From the NCBI RefSeq assembly GCF_000711875.1, contig NZ_JONM01000005.1, forward strand, positions 234,976 to 298,975: DNA of 64,000 bases. Direction: 5' to 3'. The notes under the pieces were generated by a model. It saw only the letters and a list, made by a program, of their open reading frames with translations. It was not told where the DNA came from and searched no databases. The stretch is from Andreprevotia chitinilytica DSM 18519. Its GTDB lineage: Bacteria > Pseudomonadota > Gammaproteobacteria > Burkholderiales > Chitinibacteraceae. Below are positions 1 through 8,495 of this stretch, one piece after another (position 1 is the stretch's first letter; every line of letters begins with the position of its first letter). The position numbers were made by a program, and so were the translations under genes.

Positions 1-274
1 TCTTCGCTTCGGCAGTCACCATCAATACCGGAAGATGTTTCAATTGCGCATCGGCACGAATGGCTTTGAGTAATTCGATGCCGGTCATATTGGGCATGTT
101 CCAGTCAGTGACGACGAACTCAAAGCTGCCATTTTTCAATTTGTGCAGCGCGACCTGACCGTCTTCGGCTTCTTCCACATTTGAAAAACCGAGTTCTTTC
201 AAAAGATTGCGCACAATACGGCGCATGGTGGAGAAATCATCCACCACGAGGATGCGCATATTCGAATCAGCCAT
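1..274 (-). CDS. cheY: CheY chemotaxis response regulator (C-terminus outside window)
   Basis: The first 91 codons of a single-domain receiver protein are visible; the C-terminus lies beyond the left edge. The N-terminus reads [20 protein letters not shown], the signature of CheY, followed by the phospho-acceptor Asp in the TDWNMP motif and the conserved VTA(E) Thr segment. CheY-P is known to bind FliM and switch flagellar rotation. The gene is last in a leftward cheV-cheV-cheY set, 72 bp after the preceding stop, so co-transcription is likely. The ATG at 274 matches the family start. Confidence 0.93.
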   Translation of the reverse strand, partial: MADSNMRILVVDDFSTMRRIVRNLLKELGFSNVEEAEDGQVALHKLKNGSFEFVVTDWNMPNMTGIELLKAIRADAQLKHLPVLMVTAEAK

Positions 275-346
275 CTTGTTCTAGCTCCATCTCGTTCCCC
301 GATCGATGAGAAACGGGTCAATCAGAATCGTTTTTTAAGTGCCTAT

Positions 347-1285
347 CTAACCGACAAGCAGCGGTGTGAGCGTATCGGCAAGCACCAGCGGATCGAATTT
401 TGCCACATAGGCATCAACGCCAACGCTTGCACCCATGGCGCGGTTGGCATTAGACGACAGGGATGAATGCATTACAACTGGAATGCCTGCAAAGCGATGA
501 TCGGATTTGATGTGTTTGGTCAGGACATAGCCATCCATTTCCGGCATTTCCGCATCGACGAGAATCAGCCGCAGTTTTTCCTTCAGCGATTCACCATCCT
601 GCGTGGCGCGGTTGGCCAGGCCCTGCAGTTTTTCCCACGCTTCCAGACCGTTATTGGCTTGGTAGTACTTGATGCCGATCTTGTCGAGCACACCGACGAT
701 TTCCTTGCGGGCGACCATGGAGTCATCCACGAAGAACAGGAAGGTGTCCGGATCAACAGCGGCGCGTGGCAGTTCCGGAATGATGGGCTCGCCGATGACG
801 GTCGAGAGGATCTGTTCGACGTCCAGAATCGAAACCAGCTTGCCATCCGGCAGCTCGGTAATGGCGGTGATCAGTGCCTGACTACCGGCCAGCATGGTTT
901 CCGGCGCGCGTACCTTGTCCCAGTCCACCCGAATGATCCGATCCACGTCATGCACCAGAAATGCCTGTGTGTGCTTGGAAAACTCGGTCACGATCATCGT
1001 GCTGGTCTTGTCGGCGGCGCTTTGATCTTGTGCTGCGATGAATTTGGAGAGTGCGATGACGGGAATGATATTGCCGCGCAGCGACAACACGCCTTCCACG
1101 CCAACCGGCATATTCGGGGTCTTGGTGATCTTCGGGGTTTGCGAGACTTCACGCACCTTGAATACGTTGATGCCAAAGATTTCCTTGGTGCCCAGCGAAA
1201 ACAAAAGGATTTCCATCTTGTTCGAGCCGGCCAGCTTGGTGCGGGCGTCAACGCTATCCAGAAGATTGGTCTGAGGGGCGCTCAT
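347..1285 (-). CDS. cheV: CheV-type chemotaxis coupling protein (CheW-REC), copy 1
   Basis: This 312-residue protein has a CheW-like coupling domain (about 1-165) joined to a receiver domain (about 180-312). The predicted phospho-acceptor is D244 in the LVDAEMPEMDG motif, and an acidic pair (VDD) begins the receiver. CheV proteins couple chemoreceptors to CheA and use phosphorylation for adaptation. It lies 12 bp downstream of a second cheV and upstream of cheY on the same strand, so the three probably form an operon. The two CheV copies share the same layout but differ widely in sequence, which suggests an old duplication. Confidence 0.93.
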   Translation of the reverse strand: MSAPQTNLLDSVDARTKLAGSNKMEILLFSLGTKEIFGINVFKVREVSQTPKITKTPNMPVGVEGVLSLRGNIIPVIALSKFIAAQDQSAADKTSTMIVTEFSKHTQAFLVHDVDRIIRVDWDKVRAPETMLAGSQALITAITELPDGKLVSILDVEQILSTVIGEPIIPELPRAAVDPDTFLFFVDDSMVARKEIVGVLDKIGIKYYQANNGLEAWEKLQGLANRATQDGESLKEKLRLILVDAEMPEMDGYVLTKHIKSDHRFAGIPVVMHSSLSSNANRAMGASVGVDAYVAKFDPLVLADTLTPLLVG

Positions 1286-1297
1286 GCGGGGTACTCC

Positions 1298-2248
1298 TTA
1301 ATCCTTGAGCAGGTAGCTGGCCAGCATCTCGGACAGTTTGTGCGGTTCGAATTTTGCGACATAAGCATCAACACCGACCGATTGTCCCAACTTCTGATTG
1401 GAAGAGCCAGACAGCGACGAATGCATGATGACTGGAATACCGGCAAAGCGGGGATCGCTCTTCACCATTTTGGTGAGCATGTAACCGTCCATTTCCGGCA
1501 TTTCAACGTCGGTCAGGATCAGCTGAACCATATCCCGCACCGATTTGTGCTGAATCTCGGCGGATTTGGCGAGGCGTTGCAAGTCATCCCAGGCGCGTTT
1601 GCCGTTGATGGCTTGCAGGTGGTGAATCCCCATTGCGTCGAGTGTCATTTCAATTTGATGACGGGCAACGATGGAATCATCGGCAAAATAAACCGTCATG
1701 TCGCTGAATTTGCTGTCGCGAATGACGACCGATTCATCAATGGAATGATCTGTTTGCGTGGTTTCGGCGAGCACCTTTTCCACATCGAGCATCATCACCA
1801 GCTTGTTGTTTTCCAGCTCGGTGACGGCGGTGACGAGTCCGCCCATCTGGGCTGTGAGCATATCCGGCGGCACACGCATCGAGGACCAATCGAGCCGCAG
1901 GATGGTATCGACCGCTTCGACCAGAAAGCCTTGGGTGTGGCCGTTATATTCGGTCACGATCATGATGTCCGACCGGTTGTCGGTGATCACGCCCGTGTAT
2001 TTGGCGAGATCAATGACCGGCACCAAGGCGCCACGCAGGCTGACCATGCCCTCGACCGACGGCGGCATTTCAGGTGCCTGGGTGATCTCGGGGGTGCGCA
2101 TCACCTCACGTACTTTGAATACGTTGATGCCAAAGTTCTCCCGGCGGCCGGAGCGCTGATCCACGCCAAGCGTGAACAGCAGGATTTCCAGCTTGTTGGT
2201 GCCAGCTAGTTTTGTTCGGGCATCAATCTTTTTCAGGAGATCAGACAC
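1298..2248 (-). CDS. cheV: CheV-type chemotaxis coupling protein (CheW-REC), copy 2
   Basis: A 316-residue CheW-REC fusion, first gene of the leftward chemotaxis set. The CheW-like domain spans roughly residues 1-170 and carries a short extra loop (QRSGRRE, about residues 31-37) absent from the neighbouring copy. The receiver domain has its predicted phospho-acceptor at D247 (LTDVEMPEMDG). Having two CheVs suggests that different receptor sets or ligands are coupled differently. The divergent space to fleS (2249-2466) must hold promoters for both directions; no sigma-28 consensus was seen on this strand. Confidence 0.92.
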   Translation of the reverse strand: MSDLLKKIDARTKLAGTNKLEILLFTLGVDQRSGRRENFGINVFKVREVMRTPEITQAPEMPPSVEGMVSLRGALVPVIDLAKYTGVITDNRSDIMIVTEYNGHTQGFLVEAVDTILRLDWSSMRVPPDMLTAQMGGLVTAVTELENNKLVMMLDVEKVLAETTQTDHSIDESVVIRDSKFSDMTVYFADDSIVARHQIEMTLDAMGIHHLQAINGKRAWDDLQRLAKSAEIQHKSVRDMVQLILTDVEMPEMDGYMLTKMVKSDPRFAGIPVIMHSSLSGSSNQKLGQSVGVDAYVAKFEPHKLSEMLASYLLKD

Positions 2249-2427
2249 GGCGGGGCTCCAAACTGCGAATGTGCGTAAGACTCAAATGCGAATGAATTAA
2301 CAGGTTTTTGGCTTTTTAGTGCAATCATTTGCGTTGTAAGGGTTAGCAGTTATTGTCGGTGGCGGGTTATTTGTGGAGCCGGGCGATTTGCCACAAAACC
2401 TAAGCTGAAAGCGGGTTCTAGGCTCTT

Positions 2428-2433
2428 TATAAT
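2428..2433 (+). promoter_or_regulatory. Possible sigma-70 -10 box upstream of fleS
   Basis: A perfect TATAAT lies 33 bp before the GTG start of the sensor kinase. No convincing -35 hexamer is seen at 16-18 bp spacing, so an activator-dependent or weak promoter is possible. A sigma-54 promoter, as drives fleSR in some gamma-proteobacteria, was looked for and not found in correct spacing. Confidence 0.35.
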
Positions 2434-2466
2434 TCAAAAGCGTGAAAGCAACAAGGATAGTCAATC

Positions 2467-3639
2467 GTGGCCGAGCAGAACAATGGCATTGATCCGCAGG
2501 AGCTGGAGGCGGCGTTTTCGCTCTTCACTGCCGCCTCTCAGCAATTGACCGAGGCTTACGCCGATTTGGAGCGTCAGGTGGGGTCGTTGACCCAGCAACT
2601 GGAAATTGCCAATGGCCATTTGCGCCGGGAGCTTGAAGAGAAGGCCGCTTTGTCACGGCGTTTGTCATTGTTGCTGGATCGTCTGCCGGGTGGCGCAGTC
2701 GAGCTGGATGCGCATGGCAACGTCACCTTGATGAATCCGGCTGCCGCCCGCCTGCTGGCGCCGCTGTCGGTGGGCATGCGCTGGACGGATTTTGTCGTGC
2801 AAAAGCTGCAACCCACTTCGGTGGCTGATCTATGGATCTATCCGTGCGCTTCGGGCGAGTTGCGCTTGAGCATTGGGAGCGCAGAAGTGCCGGAGGAGGG
2901 CGGGTCGATCCTGCTGGTGCAGGATCTGACCGAAAGTTGGCAGCTGCAGCAGGCGTTGGCGCATCACCGGCGTCTGGCCGCGATGGGGGAAATGGCCGCG
3001 GGTTTGGCGCACCAGTTGCGCACGCCGTTGGCAACGGCGTTGCTCTATACCGGCCATCTGGCCAAACCGCAGTTGAGCGAGGTCGAGCGGGCCAAGTTCT
3101 CTGAAAAAACATTGGCCCGACTGCGGCATCTGGAAGCCTTGATCCAGAATATGCTGCGTTTCGTGCGACGGCAGGCATTGCCAACCGAGCCGGTCGAATT
3201 GGTCTCTTGCCTGGGGGAGGCGATTCAGACGATTCAGCCACAGCTGGATGCGGCGGATATGTCGCTGGTGCAACACTTGGCGAGCGACGTATATGTTCAG
3301 GCCAATCGCAAGGAGCTGTTGAGCTTGATTCTGAATCTGCTTGAGAATGCTATACAGGCTAGTGCAGAGGGTTCTGTCGTAGAACTTTCCCTCGTCTTCG
3401 ATGTGGATTTCGCTACAATCACGGTAAGCGATCACGGCAAAGGAATGTCGCCGGAAGTCCAGGAACGTCTTTTCGAGCCGTTCTTCACGACGAGAAAAGA
3501 CGGGACTGGATTGGGGCTCGCCATCGTACGCAACTTGCTGGATCAGTTCGGCGGCGATATTTCGGTCAGATCTACACTGGGTCAAGGCAGTGAGTTTGCA
3601 GTCAAGTTGCCAGTCCTGGTCGATCCATCTAATGTTTGA
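2467..3639 (+). CDS. fleS: FleS/FlrB-type flagellar sensor histidine kinase
   Basis: A 390-residue soluble sensor kinase. A coiled-coil-prone N-terminus (about 15-75) leads to a PAS-like domain (about 65-165), then the dimerisation/phosphorylation domain with H182 in HQLRTPL, and a HATPase domain with [33 protein letters not shown]. There is no membrane segment, as expected for FleS/FlrB, which phosphorylates the sigma-54 activator FleR/FlrC to turn on middle flagellar genes. fleR lies about 3 kb downstream; three regulatory genes intervene, which is unusual because fleS and fleR are normally adjacent. The start is GTG with an AAGGA element upstream. Confidence 0.87.
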   Translation: MAEQNNGIDPQELEAAFSLFTAASQQLTEAYADLERQVGSLTQQLEIANGHLRRELEEKAALSRRLSLLLDRLPGGAVELDAHGNVTLMNPAAARLLAPLSVGMRWTDFVVQKLQPTSVADLWIYPCASGELRLSIGSAEVPEEGGSILLVQDLTESWQLQQALAHHRRLAAMGEMAAGLAHQLRTPLATALLYTGHLAKPQLSEVERAKFSEKTLARLRHLEALIQNMLRFVRRQALPTEPVELVSCLGEAIQTIQPQLDAADMSLVQHLASDVYVQANRKELLSLILNLLENAIQASAEGSVVELSLVFDVDFATITVSDHGKGMSPEVQERLFEPFFTTRKDGTGLGLAIVRNLLDQFGGDISVRSTLGQGSEFAVKLPVLVDPSNV

Positions 3640-3723
3640 TGGCGTTCTCAGGGTGGTGTGCAATCGTTGCGCGGATTGCGCTGTGCGACCGTGGCTCGAG
3701 TTTGATTTAAAGGTTAAGTGCTT

Positions 3724-4029
3724 ATGACACCGACGGTTCAAATTGAAGGGGAAGTGGGGCGGGTTGTCTTGTCCGGGCAATTCGATTTCAGCGCGCATCG
3801 CGAGTTTCGCCAGGTTTGCGAAACCTTGATTGCCAATGCGGCGATCAAGGAGGTGCTGATTGATTTCCAGAACGTCAACTACCTGGATAGCTCTGCGCTA
3901 GGCATGTTGTTGTTGCTAAAGGAAAAAATCGGTGCCGCCAATAAGAGCCTCGCGCTTGTGAATTGCCGGGATACGGTCAAGCAGGTGTTGGAAATCGCCT
4001 GTTTTGGCAAGATCTTCACGATCCGTTAA
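3724..4029 (+). CDS. hsbA: STAS-domain anti-sigma factor antagonist, HsbA-like
   Basis: A 101-residue single STAS domain. The conserved phosphorylatable serine is S56 in the NYLDSSALG motif, typical of SpoIIAA/RsbV relatives. In Pseudomonas, HsbA binds FlgM and is phosphorylated and dephosphorylated by HsbR; here the next gene encodes an HsbR-like protein and flgM lies 11 kb away, so the same partner switch is likely. ATG 3724 is preferred over the in-frame GTG 3718 because the AAAGG element is 10 bp before it. The HsbA assignment rests on domain type and neighbour, not on an alignment. Confidence 0.8.
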   Translation: MTPTVQIEGEVGRVVLSGQFDFSAHREFRQVCETLIANAAIKEVLIDFQNVNYLDSSALGMLLLLKEKIGAANKSLALVNCRDTVKQVLEIACFGKIFTIR

Positions 4030-4039
4030 TTACCGTTCC

Positions 4040-5761
4040 ATGAAAATCCTGGTTGTCGACGATACCGAAGCCGTACTGCTGCTGATCACTCGGTTCGTCG
4101 AAGCACTGGGTCACGTTGCGATTGCCGCTCATAACGGCGCCGAAGCAATCGAAGTCTGGCGTGCGCAACGGCCCGATCTGGTCCTGATGGACATGATGAT
4201 GCCGGTGCTCTCCGGGCCGGAGGCGGCCGTCGCCATCAAGCGCGAAGCGGGCGAGAGCTGGGTGCCGATCGTCTTCGTGACCGGCATCGGTGAAGAGAAC
4301 CGGCTGGCAGAGGCGATTGAGCAGGGCGCGGATGATTACATCACCAAGCCCGTCAATTTCCGCGTGCTGGAAGCCAAGCTCAAAGCGTTCAACCGCACGC
4401 TGGAGCTGAATCGCAAGGTGCGCGAACAATCGGCCAAGCTGGCCGATTACTACGACCGCACCGAGGAAGAAAAGCGCGTCGTCCGTCATTTGATGGAGCA
4501 GATGGTCAATGCCGAGCGGCTGTATGACCGCCAGCTCGACTATTGGCTCTCCCCGGCAGAAAGCCTGTCTGGCGACTTGATCGCCGCGTCTCGTACCCCC
4601 GGCCGTGCCTTGCATGTGCTGCTTGCCGATGGCATCGGTCACGGCCTGACCGCGGCGCTGAACGTGCTGCCACTGACGCAGCCCTTCTACAGCATGACCG
4701 AGAAGGGTTACGCGATTTCCGACATCCTGATCGAAATGAACGACAAGGTACGCCAGGTACTGCCGGTTGGCCGTTTCGTGGCCGTGGCGTTGATTTCGAT
4801 CGATGAGGCGGCGGGCTGTATCGAAGTCTGGAACGGGGGCATGCCTACCGTACACGTGATCGATCAGGCCGGTGAGGTCAAAAAGATCTGGAAGTCAGCG
4901 CATTTGCCCTTGGGCATCGTGCCGACCCATGCAGTCGAAATGGCAACCGAGCGTTACTACTTCCACGAACCGGGGACAGTGGTCGCGTTTTCTGATGGCC
5001 TGATTGAGGCGCGCAATCCAGATGGCGTGGCATACGGTGTCGAGCGGCTGCTTGAAGCCCTGGCCGCACGGCCGGTGCCGCAGCGGCTGTCGCATTTTCA
5101 GGCTGATTTGCGCCATCATCTGGATAGCGAGCCGCATCATGACGATATCTCGCTCGTGCTGGCGCGATTTGGCGACCGGCTCGATCCCAAGGCCGCCGAT
5201 GCACCGTTGGCCGGAAAATCGGATGGCTTGCCCGATCTGGAGTTGCTGGCCAAGTCGCAGGAGTGTGCCTGGCGCTATAGCCTGACGCTGGGCGCGGATG
5301 AGCTGAAATATATCAATACCGTGCCGTTCATGATGACCTTCATCAACGAGGTCAAGTCGCTCTCGCCCAATCAGTCGGATGTGTTCTTGATTTTGACCGA
5401 GCTGTTCGTCAATGCGCTTGATCATGGCGTGCTCAGTCTCGCGTCCGCGCTGAAGCACGATGATGAGGGGATGGAGACGTATCTGCTGGAGCGGGCCAAG
5501 CGGCTTGCCGAGTTGCGTCACGGCCGTATCGAGATCGATCTCACCGGCTTGCAGGTCAATGGTCAGGAGCTGTTGCGGATTCGTGTCAAGGACTCCGGGC
5601 CGGGGTTTGACTGGACCAGTGTGCTGGATCGTCAGACTGGCTTGCTCAATGCGCATGGCCGCGGGCTGACCTTGGTGCGCTCCCTGTGTGTCGGTCTGCA
5701 GTTTTTTGGCAGCGGCAATGACGTTGTCGCTTACTACCTCCCCGGGCGCCATGCCCAATAG
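4040..5761 (+). CDS. hsbR: REC-PP2C (SpoIIE)-HATPase response regulator, HsbR-like
   Basis: A 574-residue three-domain protein. The receiver domain (about 1-120) has D51 in LMDMMMP. A coiled linker is followed by a SpoIIE-type PP2C phosphatase domain (about 170-390; GDLIAA, LLADGIGHGLTA, FSDGLIEA, HDDISLV). The C-terminal region (about 420-574) is an RsbW-like HATPase kinase (ELFVNALDHGVL, KDSGPGFDW, GRGLTLVRSL). In Pseudomonas HsbR both kinase and phosphatase activities set the state of HsbA. The gene begins 10 bp after the STAS gene. Carrying both opposing activities in one chain makes the receiver the probable switch. Confidence 0.83.
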   Translation: MKILVVDDTEAVLLLITRFVEALGHVAIAAHNGAEAIEVWRAQRPDLVLMDMMMPVLSGPEAAVAIKREAGESWVPIVFVTGIGEENRLAEAIEQGADDYITKPVNFRVLEAKLKAFNRTLELNRKVREQSAKLADYYDRTEEEKRVVRHLMEQMVNAERLYDRQLDYWLSPAESLSGDLIAASRTPGRALHVLLADGIGHGLTAALNVLPLTQPFYSMTEKGYAISDILIEMNDKVRQVLPVGRFVAVALISIDEAAGCIEVWNGGMPTVHVIDQAGEVKKIWKSAHLPLGIVPTHAVEMATERYYFHEPGTVVAFSDGLIEARNPDGVAYGVERLLEALAARPVPQRLSHFQADLRHHLDSEPHHDDISLVLARFGDRLDPKAADAPLAGKSDGLPDLELLAKSQECAWRYSLTLGADELKYINTVPFMMTFINEVKSLSPNQSDVFLILTELFVNALDHGVLSLASALKHDDEGMETYLLERAKRLAELRHGRIEIDLTGLQVNGQELLRIRVKDSGPGFDWTSVLDRQTGLLNAHGRGLTLVRSLCVGLQFFGSGNDVVAYYLPGRHAQ

Positions 5762-5905
5762 TCGTAAACAGTCGTTGTAAATGAGTCTGTTGATGCGCTT
5801 TCCCTGTCTTGCGCTATCGAGGACTGTCATCCCAGGATGTAACATCAACCCCCTGCGAAGGTCTGAGTAGACAATTGGACTGCGCGGATCTTGTAACGGG
5901 TTGAG

Positions 5906-6640
5906 ATGTTGATGCCTCACGAAAAAAAAATTTATTCTTCCCATGGCAACCGTGTTGCCGAGACCGGCGATGGTCAAGGTCGCCCGCATTTTGTCGAGAG
6001 CCATTCGGCGGACGTTGTGCTGGCACGCCAGGTTCGCCGCGTTGGTAAAACAACGGCAGTGGTGATCGTGGGCGCCTCGACCGGGGGCACCGAGGCCATC
6101 AAGGAGTTCCTGGGGGCGCTGCCGGCGAACGCCCCGCCCATCCTGATTGCCCAGCATATGCCGGCGTTGTTTACCAAGACCTTTGCCGATCGGCTCAACG
6201 CCCAGTGCGCGATCACGGTGAAAGAAGCGGAGCACGGAGAATCGTTATTGCCCGGCCACGCTTATATCGCGCCGGGACATTCGCATCTGTTGCTGGCGTT
6301 GAACGGTGGCAAGTACAGTTGCGAGCTATCGCAGGGTAGTCCGGTGAATCGGCATCGCCCTTCTGTCGATGTCTTGTTCCGCTCCGCTGCCAATGTAGCG
6401 GGTTCGAATGCGATCGGTGTCATCCTGACCGGCATGGGGCGTGATGGCGCGCAAGGGATGCGTGAAATGCATGACGCTGGCGCATTCAATTTCGCTCAAG
6501 ACGAAGCAAGCTGTGTGGTATTCGGCATGCCGAAAGAGGCCATTGCGGCGGGCGGGGTGGATGAGGTTTGCTCGCTAAAGGAAATGTCGGCACGCGTATT
6601 GGCTCGTGCGGGTGGCAGCAATGTACTGATCCGCCGATAA
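5906..6640 (+). CDS. Stand-alone CheB-type methylesterase domain protein
   Basis: A 244-residue protein consisting of a CheB methylesterase domain (about 50-240) without the usual N-terminal receiver. The catalytic triad is readable: S58 in GASTGG, H84 in AQHMP, and D180 in GMGRDGA. CheB enzymes deamidate or demethylate chemoreceptor glutamates and are normally held inactive by an unphosphorylated receiver. In this protein the N-terminal 45 residues are low-complexity and would not fold as REC. Activity may therefore be constitutive or controlled by a partner. It sits between the HsbR-like gene and fleR, not with cheA/cheR. ATG 5906 or 5912 are both possible starts. Confidence 0.85.
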   Translation: MLMPHEKKIYSSHGNRVAETGDGQGRPHFVESHSADVVLARQVRRVGKTTAVVIVGASTGGTEAIKEFLGALPANAPPILIAQHMPALFTKTFADRLNAQCAITVKEAEHGESLLPGHAYIAPGHSHLLLALNGGKYSCELSQGSPVNRHRPSVDVLFRSAANVAGSNAIGVILTGMGRDGAQGMREMHDAGAFNFAQDEASCVVFGMPKEAIAAGGVDEVCSLKEMSARVLARAGGSNVLIRR

Positions 6641-6700
6641 GCTGTTTGAATTCCCCCAAGCCAGAAATCAATAAAAACAAATGAGTAAAAGGAACCCGGT

Positions 6701-8044
6701 TTGACATTGCCCATCCTGATTGTCGAAGACGACGATGCCTTGCGCGAAGCGCTGGTCGATACCCTAGAATTGGGCGGCCACGCCACGGTCACCGCAATTG
6801 ACGGTGAAAGCGCGTTGGCCCTGCTCGAAGCGGGGCAGCGCGTTGGCCTGGTCTTGTCTGACGTGCAGATGCACCCGATGGATGGCGAGACCTTGCTGCA
6901 GGAAATCAAGCAGCGTTACCCGTGGGTGCCGGTCATCTTGATGACGGCCTATGGGGTGATCGAAAAGGCGGTATCAGCCTTGCATGCAGGGGCTTGCCAC
7001 TATCTACCCAAGCCGTTCGAGCCGGATCAGTTACTGCAGGAAGTGGCGAAATACATGCTGCCCGGCAGTGATGATGAGCATGTCATTGCCGAAGACCCAA
7101 GCATGCGCCGGCTGCTGGATGTGGCGCGGCGCGTGGCGCAGTCTGATGCCTCAGTGTTGATTACGGGTGAGTCCGGCACCGGCAAGGAAGTATTGGCGCG
7201 CTTCCTGCATCGCAATAGCGCCCGGGCCGGCAAAGCATTTGTTGCCATCAACTGTGCCGCCATCCCTGAACAACTGCTCGAATCAACCCTGTTTGGTCAC
7301 GAGAAAGGCGCATTTACCGGCGCTGCAGGGCAGCATATCGGCAAGTTTGAACAGGCGCATGGTGGGACGTTGCTGCTGGATGAAGTCACCGAAATGCCGC
7401 TTGGTTTGCAGGCGAAACTGCTGCGGGTGTTGCAAGAGCGTGAAGTGGAGCGCGTTGGCGCCACCAAGACAATCCCGGTTGATTTGCGTGTGTTGGCAAC
7501 TTCCAATCGTGATGTTGCGGAAGAGGTTGCTGCCGGTCGTTTCCGGGAAGATCTTTACTACCGCTTGAACGTGTTCCCGCTGCATCTGCCGGCGCTACGC
7601 GAACGGGCGGAGGACATCCTGCCAATTGCCCGTGCCATGCTGGCGCGGCATGCCGCCCAACAAAAGCGCCGCGTACCCGCGTTGAGCGACACGGCAATGG
7701 CGGCGTTGCTTGCCCATCCGTGGGAAGGGAATATCCGGGAACTGGATAATCTGATTCAGCGCGCGATGATTCTCGCGCCGGGTGACATGATTGGCGCAGA
7801 GCACCTCTACTTGCCGCAGGCACCGGCAAAAGCTGCCGTAGCGGCAATGGTGCCGTCGGTCGCCGCAGACGAACCGGCAGTGGTCACGGATATCAAATTG
7901 CTGGAAAAAAAGCATATCCTTGAAACGTTGAAGGCTGCCGGTGGCGTGCGTAAATTGGCGGCAGAGAAGCTCAATATGAGCGAACGCACCCTGCGTTATA
8001 AATTGCAGCAGTATCGGGAAGAGGACGGCGACCTGTCGATCTGA
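6701..8044 (+). CDS. fleR: FleR/FlrC sigma-54-dependent flagellar response regulator
   Basis: A 447-residue NtrC-family activator. Domains: receiver (1-120, D54 in LSDVQMHPMD), AAA+ sigma-54 interaction domain (about 130-365; Walker A GESGTGKE at 156-163, sigma-54 contact loop GAFTGA at 203-208), and a Fis-type helix-turn-helix at the C-terminus (about 405-445, KLAAEKLNMSERTLRYKL). It would be phosphorylated by FleS and activate middle flagellar promoters; a well-formed -24/-12 element lies immediately downstream before fliE. The start is TTG with an AAAGGA element seven bases upstream, since no suitable ATG precedes the MTLPILIVEDDD sequence. Confidence 0.93.
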   Translation: MTLPILIVEDDDALREALVDTLELGGHATVTAIDGESALALLEAGQRVGLVLSDVQMHPMDGETLLQEIKQRYPWVPVILMTAYGVIEKAVSALHAGACHYLPKPFEPDQLLQEVAKYMLPGSDDEHVIAEDPSMRRLLDVARRVAQSDASVLITGESGTGKEVLARFLHRNSARAGKAFVAINCAAIPEQLLESTLFGHEKGAFTGAAGQHIGKFEQAHGGTLLLDEVTEMPLGLQAKLLRVLQEREVERVGATKTIPVDLRVLATSNRDVAEEVAAGRFREDLYYRLNVFPLHLPALRERAEDILPIARAMLARHAAQQKRRVPALSDTAMAALLAHPWEGNIRELDNLIQRAMILAPGDMIGAEHLYLPQAPAKAAVAAMVPSVAADEPAVVTDIKLLEKKHILETLKAAGGVRKLAAEKLNMSERTLRYKLQQYREEDGDLSI

Positions 8045-8071
8045 GCGATCAACTAAGCAATGACCGCGTGC

Positions 8072-8087
8072 TGGCGCAGGAATTGCT
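8072..8087 (+). promoter_or_regulatory. Sigma-54 (-24/-12) promoter of the fliE operon
   Basis: The sequence TGGC at 8072-8075 and TTGCT at 8083-8087 place GG and GC exactly 10 bases apart, matching TGGCACG-N4-TTGC. It lies 53 bp before the fliE start and directly behind the gene of a sigma-54 activator, so FleR-dependent transcription of fliEFGHIJ is the natural reading. Confidence 0.82.
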
Positions 8088-8139
8088 TGCTATGGCTTAG
8101 ATAGGCCACCTACAATTTGGTGACAGGAAATATGAATAC

Positions 8140-8463
8140 ATGAGCGTTCAAGGCATCGACTCCCTTCTTGGCGAACTTCAGTCCATGTCCGCGTTGGCCG
8201 CGGGCAATACGGCTGCGCAGCCTGCTGCCGATGCGCAGGGGCAAGACTTCGCCTCGATGCTTAAAACATCGCTCGATCAGGTCAACCAGATGCAGCAGGA
8301 TGCCCAGGCCAAGCAACAAGCTTTTCAGGCTGGCGCGCCTGAGGCCGACCTGCAAGACGTGATGGTTTCACTCCAAAAAGCCAGTCTTTCCTTCCAGACC
8401 ATGGTGCAGGTGCGCAACAAGCTTGTGAGCGCCTATCAAGAAATCATGAATATGCAGGTATAG
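8140..8463 (+). CDS. fliE: FliE, flagellar hook-basal body complex protein
   Basis: A 107-residue protein matching FliE in size (104 in E. coli) and in its conserved C-terminal half: KTSLDQVNQMQ, VMVSLQKASLSFQTMVQVRNKLVSAYQEIMNMQ. FliE joins the MS ring to the proximal rod and is exported by the flagellar type III system. It is the first gene of the rightward fli operon and is preceded by an AGGAA element and a sigma-54 promoter. The family keeps the DVMVSLQKAS segment, which is intact here. Confidence 0.97.
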   Translation: MSVQGIDSLLGELQSMSALAAGNTAAQPAADAQGQDFASMLKTSLDQVNQMQQDAQAKQQAFQAGAPEADLQDVMVSLQKASLSFQTMVQVRNKLVSAYQEIMNMQV

Positions 8464-8495
8464 TCCTGCTATTCGGATTCAATTTTTTCTAGTTT

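Noticed and set aside
467..2209. A 580-codon open frame on the plus strand
   Set aside because: It lies antisense to two clear cheV genes and has no recognisable domain; it is a GC-bias shadow.
2310..2322. A possible sigma-54 promoter upstream of fleS
   Set aside because: GG and GC are nine bases apart instead of ten.
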